From assembly GCA_023405705.1 (NCBI GenBank), contig JAEXXR010000052.1, forward strand, positions 1 to 20,310: 20,310 bases of DNA. Direction: 5' to 3'. Of this stretch, positions 14,158-19,780 are shown one piece after another (position 1 is the stretch's first letter; every line of letters starts with the position of its first letter). The notes under the pieces were generated by a model that was not told the origin of the DNA, searched no databases, and saw only the letters and a list, made by a program, of their open reading frames with translations. Origin of the DNA: Actinomycetes bacterium. Lineage in GTDB: Bacteria > Actinomycetota > Thermoleophilia > Solirubrobacterales > Solirubrobacteraceae. The translations under genes were made by a program, and so were the position numbers.

Positions 14158-15064
14158 CGACTTCGAGGTGCGGCTCCCGGAGGCGCCCTACGCATTCCGA
14201 CCTGCGAAGCGGATTCAGCGGATGATGTTCTGCGATGCGCTTCGGGCGCTTCGCGCAGTCCGCGCCATGGATGAGTATCAATACGTCGGGCTCGGGCACT
14301 GGCAGTTCGTGGACTTTGAACTGATGCGACGCGAAGTCGGGATTCGACGCATGGTCAGCATCGAGAAAAACACCATGCTGAAGGCCCGCTTCGAGGAGAA
14401 CCTCCCATTTCAGGAGATCGAGCTGTTGTTCGGCTCGACTGCCGAGCGGTTGCAGGACATTGACGTCGATCAGCCGACCATCGCGTGGTTGGACTACACA
14501 GCAAAGCTCACGACCAGAGAGTTGCAAGACCTGGCATTCCTGGCCGACCAACTGCCACTCGGTAGCGTGGTCGCTGCCACGTTCAACTGCCGGCCGGATC
14601 GAGAAGACCGCCGCCTTGAGACATTGTCGACCCAGATTGGCGAGGTCCCGGGCGATATCGCAGAAGATGACCTGGATGCTGACGGCCTCCCTCGCGTCCA
14701 GCGGCGAGTGTTGGTCGAGAGGCTGAATCGAGTCGCCGATGCTCGTGGCGACGGCGCCCGGATCGAGCAGTTCATGTTCATCAGGTACGCGGACGGCGCG
14801 CCGATGGTGTTCTGGGCCGGTCTCATCGCGGATGACGACATCGCGGCCGCGACACTGCCTGCGCTTCGACGGCACGAGCAGTTCAGAGATGGCGACGACT
14901 ATCTCGATGTGACAGTGCCCTTCCTGTCAACGCGCGAGGTCATCTTGCTGAACAAGGAGATTCGCGAGGGCGCGGGCCCCCGGCTTGCCGGAGTAGACAA
15001 AACCGACGCCGAGGCGTACGGTCGCCTCCATCGCTGGTACCCGGTTCCGCCCCTTCCGTTCTAG
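14147..15064 (+). CDS. Rossmann-fold methyltransferase-like protein associated with the ATPase
   Basis: The 305-aa product starts most likely at TTG 14147, because AAGAGG is seven bases upstream and this gives an 11-base overlap with the ATPase gene; GTG 14168 is an alternative. Near the N-terminus is AYAFRPAKRIQRMMFCDAL, then YVGLGHWQFVDFELMRREVG (residues 46-65), a glycine loop like methyltransferase motif I. SIEKN (71-75) follows, where an acidic residue would bind the ribose of SAM. TIAWLDYTAKLT occupies the motif-IV position, followed by LPLGSVVAATFNC. This order of elements is typical of O-methyltransferase-like Rossmann proteins, but no exact family is recognised and activity is unproven. 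Coupled translation with the ATPase implies a joint function. Confidence 0.75.
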   Translation: MTVDDFEVRLPEAPYAFRPAKRIQRMMFCDALRALRAVRAMDEYQYVGLGHWQFVDFELMRREVGIRRMVSIEKNTMLKARFEENLPFQEIELLFGSTAERLQDIDVDQPTIAWLDYTAKLTTRELQDLAFLADQLPLGSVVAATFNCRPDREDRRLETLSTQIGEVPGDIAEDDLDADGLPRVQRRVLVERLNRVADARGDGARIEQFMFIRYADGAPMVFWAGLIADDDIAAATLPALRRHEQFRDGDDYLDVTVPFLSTREVILLNKEIREGAGPRLAGVDKTDAEAYGRLHRWYPVPPLPF

Positions 15065-15167
15065 TAGGGTCCAGTTGCGGCTCGCTTCCGTCGACGGTCG
15101 GCGCCACAATGGTGCGCTGTGCTCGTCATCGCTTGCCATCCGCATCGTCGCCTGCCTGCCGTGATAC

Positions 15168-16517
15168 GTGTCTAGGCCCGTCGCCGTCGATCTCTTCGCG
15201 GGGGTCGGCGGCATGTCTCTCGGATTCGAGCAAGCGGGTTTCGATGTCGTGTGCGCGGTCGAATCGGACGCCGCACACGCAGGCGCGCATCGGTTCAACT
15301 TTCCGCTCTGCGAGGTCGTGCAGGAGGATGCTCGCTCCATTACGGCCGAAAGACTGCGCGCCGCCGTCGTCTCAGGCTTGCAACGACACGGGCGGCCTTG
15401 CGGTACACCGGTCGACGTGGTGTTTGGGGGCCCCCCGTGCCAGGGGTTCTCTGTCGGCGGCCGTCTCGATCCTGAGGACCCTCGGAACCGGCTCGTCGCC
15501 GAATTTGCCCGTCTGGTCGCCGCGCTTGAGCCGAACGCGTGGGTGATCGAGAACGTGCCTGCGATGGCTTCGCGGTCCCTGCCGGGGGACGAGATGCTGC
15601 CAGTCATCGACTGGCTGGAAGTCAAGACCAAGCAACTCGGCTACACCATCGCGGGCAACGGCGTGTTGAACGCCAACCGGTTTGGCGTCCCCCAAGATCG
15701 ACGGCGGCTTCTCGTGGTCGGCGTCCGAGACAAGGCCGCGTTCCGACTCCCCGAGCACGAGACTGCTGGTCTCTCCCGTCTTCCGAGTTCAAATCCGAGG
15801 CTCGGGGGATACGGGCACCCACAAACCCCTGCCGATATGCCCCGGTGCCCGACCGTGGCAGAAGCGATTGACGACCTCCCGGATCTCGATCGTTTCGAGC
15901 AGCTTCTGCGTGAGGACGCGGTGGCGCTCTGTGCGGACGAGAACGACGAGCGGTGGCGCTGCGCTTCGCCTTACGCGCGTCGGCTCGCTGGGCTCGATCG
16001 TGAAGACGGCAACTATGCGTGGCTGCGCAAGAGCGACATGTCGGTCCTCACTGCGTCGATGCGCACAGCCCACAGCGACGCGGTCATCGAGCGTTTCGCC
16101 GCGACGGCCCCGGGAGACCGCGAAGCCGTCAGTCGGTTCCTCCGCCTGCATCCGGACGGGGTAGCTCCGACGCTGCGAGCGGGAACCGCGCCCGATCGTG
16201 GTAGTTACAGTGCACCACGGCCTATTCACCATCGGTTCGATCGAGTCATTTCGGTCCGTGAAGCTGCGCGACTTCACGGGTATCCGGACTGGTTTCGACC
16301 AAGCGCGGCGAAATGGCACGGCTTTCGGCAGGTCGGAAATTCTGTGCCGCCGCCTCTCGCCAAGGCTGTCGCTGTCGAAGTCCGCCGGGCGCTCGCGCGC
16401 GAGCCCGAATACTCCGAAAGAACCCTCCGGCTTGGGCCGGTCGAGTTGCTGAGGGTGGCTGCGGGCGGCGGGCGTGCGGCGGCGAAGCGCAAGATGCTGG
16501 CTGCCGCCGCCGCTTGA
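15168..16517 (+). CDS. DNA (cytosine-5)-methyltransferase
   Basis: Transfers a methyl group from SAM to C5 of cytosine in a specific DNA sequence. The 449-aa product shows the ordered motifs of the family: I (DLFAGVGGMSLGFEQAG, from residue 8), IV with catalytic Cys91 (FGGPPCQGFS), VI (ENV at 128-130), VIII (QDRRR, 176-180), a variable target-recognition region (about 200-350), IX (ISVREAARLHGYPDWF) and X (QVGNSVPPPLA, 388-398). All key residues are intact. The start is GTG 15168, without a strong ribosome binding site; 103 bases separate it from the upstream gene. The vsr gene follows 43 bases downstream. The recognition sequence cannot be predicted from the sequence alone. Confidence 0.96.
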   Translation: MSRPVAVDLFAGVGGMSLGFEQAGFDVVCAVESDAAHAGAHRFNFPLCEVVQEDARSITAERLRAAVVSGLQRHGRPCGTPVDVVFGGPPCQGFSVGGRLDPEDPRNRLVAEFARLVAALEPNAWVIENVPAMASRSLPGDEMLPVIDWLEVKTKQLGYTIAGNGVLNANRFGVPQDRRRLLVVGVRDKAAFRLPEHETAGLSRLPSSNPRLGGYGHPQTPADMPRCPTVAEAIDDLPDLDRFEQLLREDAVALCADENDERWRCASPYARRLAGLDREDGNYAWLRKSDMSVLTASMRTAHSDAVIERFAATAPGDREAVSRFLRLHPDGVAPTLRAGTAPDRGSYSAPRPIHHRFDRVISVREAARLHGYPDWFRPSAAKWHGFRQVGNSVPPPLAKAVAVEVRRALAREPEYSERTLRLGPVELLRVAAGGGRAAAKRKMLAAAAA

Positions 16518-16560
16518 CTGCACATCCGGTCGAGGGCGGGCGGGCATACCTGCGTGTGTG

Positions 16561-17001
16561 ATGCGCCATACCGACGTTCCGTCAGTCCCGCCGGCCCCGC
16601 CGGCCTCGTCGGCCACAGCACGCAAAGTGATGCTCGGTAACCGTTCTGAGAGCGAGGTTGAGCGTCGATTGCGGGCCGCGCTTCACCGACGCGGCCTGCG
16701 GTTCCGGAAGCACTGGAGCCCACTTCCGAGAGTGCGCTGCCGTCCAGACATCATCTTTCGCCGACAGCGCGTCGCAGTGTTCGTGGATGGGTGCTTTTGG
16801 CATCGATGCCCGGTTCACGGCTCAAGTCCTAGAGCGAACTCGGAGTGGTGGAGAATCAAGCTGGACGCCAACGTTGCGCGTGACCGTCGCAACGATGCAG
16901 CACTTGCAGCAGCTGGTTGGACGGTCGTGCGGCTCTGGACGCACCAGGACCTCGACGACATGATCGAGACGGTAGTAGCGGCCGTCGAACAAGCCGCGTA
17001 G
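16561..17001 (+). CDS. vsr: Very short patch repair (Vsr)-type DNA mismatch endonuclease
   Basis: Vsr nicks DNA 5' of T in T:G mismatches that arise when 5-methylcytosine deaminates at sites of a partner C5-methyltransferase. In ATPase-linked loci a Vsr-like protein may instead be the restriction nuclease. The 146-aa product has the usual length. GNRSESEVERRLRAALHRRG occupies the first helix. RCRPDIIF carries the catalytic Asp (residue 63), FVDGCFWHRCPVHG the metal/active-site His region, and then come WWRIKL and NVARDRRNDAALAAAGW. The start is ATG 16561, with GTG 16558 possible. The cytosine methyltransferase immediately upstream strongly supports the assignment. Confidence 0.94.
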   Translation: MRHTDVPSVPPAPPASSATARKVMLGNRSESEVERRLRAALHRRGLRFRKHWSPLPRVRCRPDIIFRRQRVAVFVDGCFWHRCPVHGSSPRANSEWWRIKLDANVARDRRNDAALAAAGWTVVRLWTHQDLDDMIETVVAAVEQAA

Positions 17002-17048
17002 GCGCTCTGGCACAGCGATACCTGGTCCCTACGACTAGGTGTTGCAAA

Positions 17049-17065
17049 TGCGCCGGTTTGGCGCA
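17049..17065. promoter_or_regulatory. Inverted repeat upstream of the first ArsR-type gene
   Basis: TGCGCC, five bases, GGCGCA is a perfect dyad about 45 bases before the regulator start. The right arm continues as GCGCAAGA, sharing CGCAAG with repeats near the second ArsR-type gene. Possible operator. Confidence 0.35.
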
Positions 17066-17111
17066 AGACTGGTAGCGGAGAGTCGTTCAACCTGTTGGTC
17101 GTTCGCCCTGC

Positions 17112-17465
17112 ATGGATGAGGGGTGGTGGGTTGTGCTGTCACGGCCGGTGTCCGTCGAGTCGGCGGAGGAGATCGCTCGTCACCTGAAGGTGATCGGCCA
17201 GCCCGTGCGCGTGCGGCTGATCGAGACGCTCGACCGCGTCGGCGCGGCATCGGTCGGAGAGCTGGCCGACGCGGTGGGCGTGAGCATCACCGACGCCTCG
17301 CAGCATCTGAAGATCCTGCGCGAGGGCGGGATCGTGGCCCGCCGGCAGAACGGCCGGCACGGCGTCTACCAGCTGGTGGCGCCGGCGAGGGTGCTGGCGA
17401 TCTACGACCAGGTCGCCGCGGACTTGCACGCGCGCGCCGCCGAGCGGCCGCCGGAGCTCCTGTAG
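17112..17465 (+). CDS. ArsR-family winged-helix transcriptional regulator
   Basis: The 117-aa (ATG 17112) or 110-aa (GTG 17133) protein; the GTG is better supported because GAGGGG lies nine bases upstream, while no site precedes the ATG. The winged helix is clear: IARHLKVIGQPVRVRLIETL, then GAASVGELADAVGVSITDAS, QHLKILREGGIVARRQNGRH and GVYQLV. The recognition helix is the ITDASQHLKIL segment. No CxC metal-binding motif is present, so it is probably not a classic metal sensor. It faces the gene at 17472 tail to tail with six bases between stop codons. Confidence 0.92.
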   Translation: MDEGWWVVLSRPVSVESAEEIARHLKVIGQPVRVRLIETLDRVGAASVGELADAVGVSITDASQHLKILREGGIVARRQNGRHGVYQLVAPARVLAIYDQVAADLHARAAERPPELL

Positions 17466-17471
17466 CGCTCG

Positions 17472-17822
17472 TCAGCTGCTGATGGTCGTCAGCTGCTGCC
17501 GCAGGCGGGCGATGGTGCGCGGGCGGCAGCGGTCGAACTGGGGGCGGGCGCCGAGCTGGGATTCGAGCTGGTCGCGGTCGAAGTGGGCGGCGATCTCGAC
17601 GTCGAGGGCGCCTTGGTGGAGGTCGTCGGCGTCGAGCTGGTCGGGGTCGATGCGCTCGATCGTCAGCTCGCCGGTCTCGGCGTACCAGACGACGCGGAAG
17701 GGGTCTCCGGCTTCGTCGGTGAAGTCGACGCCGATCTCGAGCGCGTCGCCTTTGCGGCGGTCGTCCTGCTGCAAAAACGTTTGGTAGCTGAGGACGGTTT
17801 TGTTTCTCTCTTGCGGTGTCAT
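17472..17822 (-). CDS. Small acidic protein of unknown function
   Basis: The only minus-strand gene right of the tRNA. The 116-aa product begins MTPQERNKTVLSYQTFLQQD, then has alternating strands (ALEIGVDFTDEAGDPFRVVWYAETGELTIERI cut into three segments), an Asp/Glu-rich helix DPDQLDADDLHQG and a helical C-terminus RPRTIARLRQQLTTI. It looks like a compact alpha/beta fold; I recognise no family. It lies between two ArsR-type regulators and shares an intergenic region full of inverted repeats with the second one, so co-regulation is likely. Confidence 0.7.
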   Translation of the reverse strand: MTPQERNKTVLSYQTFLQQDDRRKGDALEIGVDFTDEAGDPFRVVWYAETGELTIERIDPDQLDADDLHQGALDVEIAAHFDRDQLESQLGARPQFDRCRPRTIARLRQQLTTISS

Positions 17823-17832
17823 TTGCGTGAGT

Positions 17833-17865
17833 TCTTACATGAGCCAACTCGCAAGTAAGAGTTGG
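17833..17865. promoter_or_regulatory. Overlapping inverted repeats between divergent genes
   Basis: CCAACTC (17844-17850), eight bases, GAGTTGG (17859-17865) form a perfect 7-bp dyad. TCTTAC (17833-17838) and GTAAGA (17855-17860) form a second, interleaved one. They lie just upstream of the acidic-protein gene and are likely operators for one of the neighbouring ArsR-type proteins. Confidence 0.45.
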
Positions 17866-17866
17866 T

Positions 17867-17893
17867 TTGAGCAGTGCATTCCCGAGATAACAT
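17867..17893 (+). promoter_or_regulatory. Possible promoter of the second ArsR-type gene
   Basis: TTGAGC (17867-17872) and TAACAT (17888-17893) are good hexamers but only 15 bases apart. Such short spacing is common where a regulator must act. A start near 17900 would fall at the hairpin-like dyad that follows. Confidence 0.35.
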
Positions 17894-17901
17894 CGCTTTA
17901 C

Positions 17902-17917
17902 GCAAGATCCCTCTTGC
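17902..17917. promoter_or_regulatory. Perfect dyad GCAAGA-TCCC-TCTTGC, candidate operator
   Basis: A 6-bp perfect inverted repeat with a 4-base centre at the predicted transcription start of the second ArsR-type gene. Its CGCAAG core also occurs at 17850-17855 and 17061-17067. Confidence 0.45.
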
Positions 17918-17934
17918 AATCGTCGGGGGTTCTA

Positions 17935-18027
17935 ATGGAAGGGAGATCGCTACCGATGACGATACGAGTCTATCGTCGCCCTGGGGCAAAGGGGGAATGC
18001 ATGGCGTCGTTCGATGACGGCCCCTGA
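17935..18027 (+). CDS. Possible leader peptide overlapping the second arsR-type gene
   Basis: A short frame of 30 codons from ATG 17935. Internal in-frame ATGs lie at 17956 (preceded by GAAGGGAG) and 18001 (preceded by AAAGGGGGAA). It ends at TGA 18027 and overlaps the ArsR-type start (18014) by 14 bases in another frame. The strongest ribosome binding sites here serve this frame, while the ATG at 18014 has none at normal distance. This suggests a translationally coupled leader. The peptide (MTIRVYRRPGAKGECMASFD...) resembles nothing I know and may not be functional itself. Confidence 0.35.
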   Translation: MEGRSLPMTIRVYRRPGAKGECMASFDDGP

Positions 18028-18388
18028 GCGACACTCCACCGGCGTCGCCGTGCAGCGGCGGCGCCAGGTGCCCGACCGGGTGCTGGAGTTGGTCGGCGGG
18101 CGGCTGCGAGTGGTCGCAGATCCCACGCGGATGCGCATCCTGCGGTATCTGGAGTCGAACGGGAGCGCCACCGTGCAGCAGGTCTGCGACGGCCTGGGCG
18201 GCGCGCATCAGAACGTCTCCAAGCACTTGCGGATGCTGCTGGGCGCGGGGATGGTGATGCGGGCGCGCGAGGGGAACAGCATGCGCTACGAGCTGGCGGA
18301 CTTCACGGTCTTGTGGGTGATCGAGAAGATGGCCGCCAGCGTGCAGGCGCAGCTGGAGGAGCAGTACGAACGCTTCGCCGACGTCTAG
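18014..18388 (+). CDS. ArsR-family winged-helix transcriptional regulator
   Basis: The 124-aa product contains a clear winged helix: LRVVADPTRMRILRYLESNG, then SATVQQVCDGLGGAHQNVSK, HLRMLLGAGMVMRAREGNSM and RYELADFTVLWVIEKM. The recognition helix is AHQNVSKHLRML. It has a single cysteine (QQVCDGL) and no CxC motif, so a canonical metal site is unlikely. The C-terminal helix (MAASVQAQLEEQYERF) should mediate dimerisation. Start at ATG 18014; GTG further in (VQRRRQVPD) is an alternative. It is distinct from the regulator at 17112, being closer in fold than in sequence. Confidence 0.92.
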   Translation: MTAPERHSTGVAVQRRRQVPDRVLELVGGRLRVVADPTRMRILRYLESNGSATVQQVCDGLGGAHQNVSKHLRMLLGAGMVMRAREGNSMRYELADFTVLWVIEKMAASVQAQLEEQYERFADV

Positions 18389-18391
18389 AGC

Positions 18392-18450
18392 AGCACCACC
18401 TCTGAGCGCCCCTGGCGCCGGCCCTTACGGCTGGCTGCGGGGGTGCTCTT
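18392..18450 (+). terminator. Candidate terminator after the second ArsR-type gene
   Basis: An outer stem AGCACCACC (18392-18400) with GGGGGTGCT (18439-18447, one mismatch) encloses an inner 7-bp hairpin GCCGGCC-CTTAC-GGCTGGC (18417-18435). CTCTTTGTC follows. The structure lies directly after the stop codon and is terminator-like, though the T run is short. Confidence 0.4.
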
Positions 18451-18451
18451 T

Positions 18452-18463
18452 GTCGTTAACGAC
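18452..18463. promoter_or_regulatory. 12-bp perfect palindrome GTCGTTAACGAC
   Basis: Fully self-complementary 12-mer in the 211-base gene-free region before the conjugation genes. Candidate operator or part of a transfer-related site; I cannot tell which. Confidence 0.35.
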
Positions 18464-18479
18464 CGCTGACATTTCACTA

Positions 18480-18505
18480 TGCAACTAAGCGTCCCCATAG
18501 TTGTA
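18480..18505. repeat. Inverted repeat before the conjugation operon
   Basis: TGCAACTA (18480-18487), ten bases, TAGTTGTA (18498-18505), with one mismatch. It lies in locally AT-richer DNA. A TTGTAG (18501-18506) followed 20 bases later by TAGAAC could be a weak promoter for the conjugation genes. The rest of 18506-18583 shows nothing recognisable. Confidence 0.35.
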
Positions 18506-18599
18506 GACAGCGCTTGCCGGTCCACGTAGAACTTGTGACGCACTCGATCAGCCGCTTCATCACATACCGCTGATCGCCACTCGTTCGGAGGCGTTTCAA

Positions 18600-19469
18600 G
18601 TGAAGGCTTCGATTCATCGAGGCGTTCCGCGTGAGCTTGCGCGGAATGCAGGTCGCGCGACGCTGTGGGCCGCTGTGGGCCTGGTGCTCGTGCGCGGCGT
18701 CGGCGACATCCTCGCCGACGATCCGCAGCCGGCCGCGCACCCGGCGCCCGTCCGCACGAGCGCGGCGCAGTTCCCCGACGGTGAGGCGCGGGCGTTCGCG
18801 ATCGCGTTCGCCCGCACCTACCTCACCGTCGACCCGAGCGACGAGCGCGGCGCGCGGCGCCTGGCGCCGTTTGTCTCTTCGAGTTTGAGCGACCAGGTGG
18901 CACCTTCGGTGTCGCCGCGCAGCCCAGGGGCTGAGGTCGCTTTCGCGACGGTGGCGCGGGAAGTTCACCTGGGCGAGTCCCGCGCGCTCATCACCGTCGC
19001 AGTCTTTCTGCGCAACGGGGGCGACCGGTACCTGACGGTGCCGGTCGCCCGCGATGAGGCGGCCGGGTTGGTCGTCTACGACCTGCCCGCTCTCAGCGCA
19101 GCGCCTGCCGCCGGGGCTGGAGATCCCCCGGCGGTGTCCGAACTGTCAGGTCCCGACGGTGCGGCCGTCGAGGACTTGGCAGCACGCTTCCTGCGCGTCT
19201 ACCTCCACGGCGGCAGCCGGGCCGAGTTGGCCTATCTGCTCGCTCCGGGCGTGCACGTGGCGCCGATGGGGAGGGGCCTGGTCGTCGAGGCGATCGAGGA
19301 GGTCGCTCGCCTCGGCGCCCTCCACCCGACCCGGCTTCAGGTCGCCGTCACCGCACGTGTGCGCGAGAGCGCGACGCGGGCGAGGTACCGGCTGCGCTAC
19401 CGCCTCGCCGTCGAACGGTCCGACGACCGTTGGCAGGTCACTTCGGTAGCCGGAGGGCCGGCGTCATGA
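18600..19469 (+). CDS. Conjugative transfer protein, TcpC-like
   Basis: TcpC-type proteins are VirB8-like components of Gram-positive conjugation machines, anchored by one N-terminal transmembrane helix with two NTF2-like domains outside. The 289-aa product fits. A basic N-terminus is followed by one hydrophobic helix (about residues 18-38, ATLWAAVGLVLVRGVGDIL). A first domain with EARAFAIAFARTYLTVDPSD comes next, and after a Pro/Ala linker a second with DLAARFLRVYLHGGSRAELAYLL and the closing strands RARYRLRYRLAVERSDDRWQ. The start is GTG 18600 with GGAGG upstream. It overlaps the next gene by four bases (ATGA). Assignment rests on architecture and neighbours, not on a strict motif. Confidence 0.82.
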   Translation: MKASIHRGVPRELARNAGRATLWAAVGLVLVRGVGDILADDPQPAAHPAPVRTSAAQFPDGEARAFAIAFARTYLTVDPSDERGARRLAPFVSSSLSDQVAPSVSPRSPGAEVAFATVAREVHLGESRALITVAVFLRNGGDRYLTVPVARDEAAGLVVYDLPALSAAPAAGAGDPPAVSELSGPDGAAVEDLAARFLRVYLHGGSRAELAYLLAPGVHVAPMGRGLVVEAIEEVARLGALHPTRLQVAVTARVRESATRARYRLRYRLAVERSDDRWQVTSVAGGPAS

Positions 19470-19780
19470 GCGCGGCGCGAAGGGCCTCGATCGCGCTCGT
19501 CGCGCTGTTGGCGATTGGCGGGCTGCTGCTCGCTGCCCCGGATGCGTTGGCGCAGTCGGGCAATGACGTGGGGCGCAACATCGGCGATCTGCTGCGGCAG
19601 TACGCGGCGCAGATCTACGGCGGGATCGTCGCGATCGTCGGCCTCGTCTTCCTGCTCAACCGCCGCTACAGCGAGCTGGCGCTGTTCCTGCTCGCGGCGG
19701 TGGTCGTCGCGTGGCTGGTGTTCAGCCCCGACCAGATCGCCAACGCGGCGCGCGCGATCGGTCGGCGGGTGCTCGGATGA
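19466..19780 (+). CDS. Small membrane protein of the conjugation operon, VirB2/TrbC-like
   Basis: The 104-aa product has a signal-like N-terminus (RRASIALVALLAIGGLLLAA with a likely cut after ALA in APDALA-QSG), a short polar stretch and two further hydrophobic helices. These are AAQIYGGIVAIVGLVFLL and ELALFLLAAVVVAWLVFS, separated by a basic NRRYS loop. This layout is that of VirB2/TrbC pilin-like proteins and of small membrane partners found between tcpC-like and tcpE-like genes in actinobacterial conjugative elements. Both ends overlap neighbours by four bases (ATGA), so it is translated from the same message. Confidence 0.75.
   Translation: MSAARRASIALVALLAIGGLLLAAPDALAQSGNDVGRNIGDLLRQYAAQIYGGIVAIVGLVFLLNRRYSELALFLLAAVVVAWLVFSPDQIANAARAIGRRVLG

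Noticed and set aside
17471..17499. Repeated GTCAGCTGCTG at the 3' end of the acidic-protein gene
   Set aside because: Two short copies inside and at the end of coding sequence, explained by Gln/Ser codons; no wider repeat.
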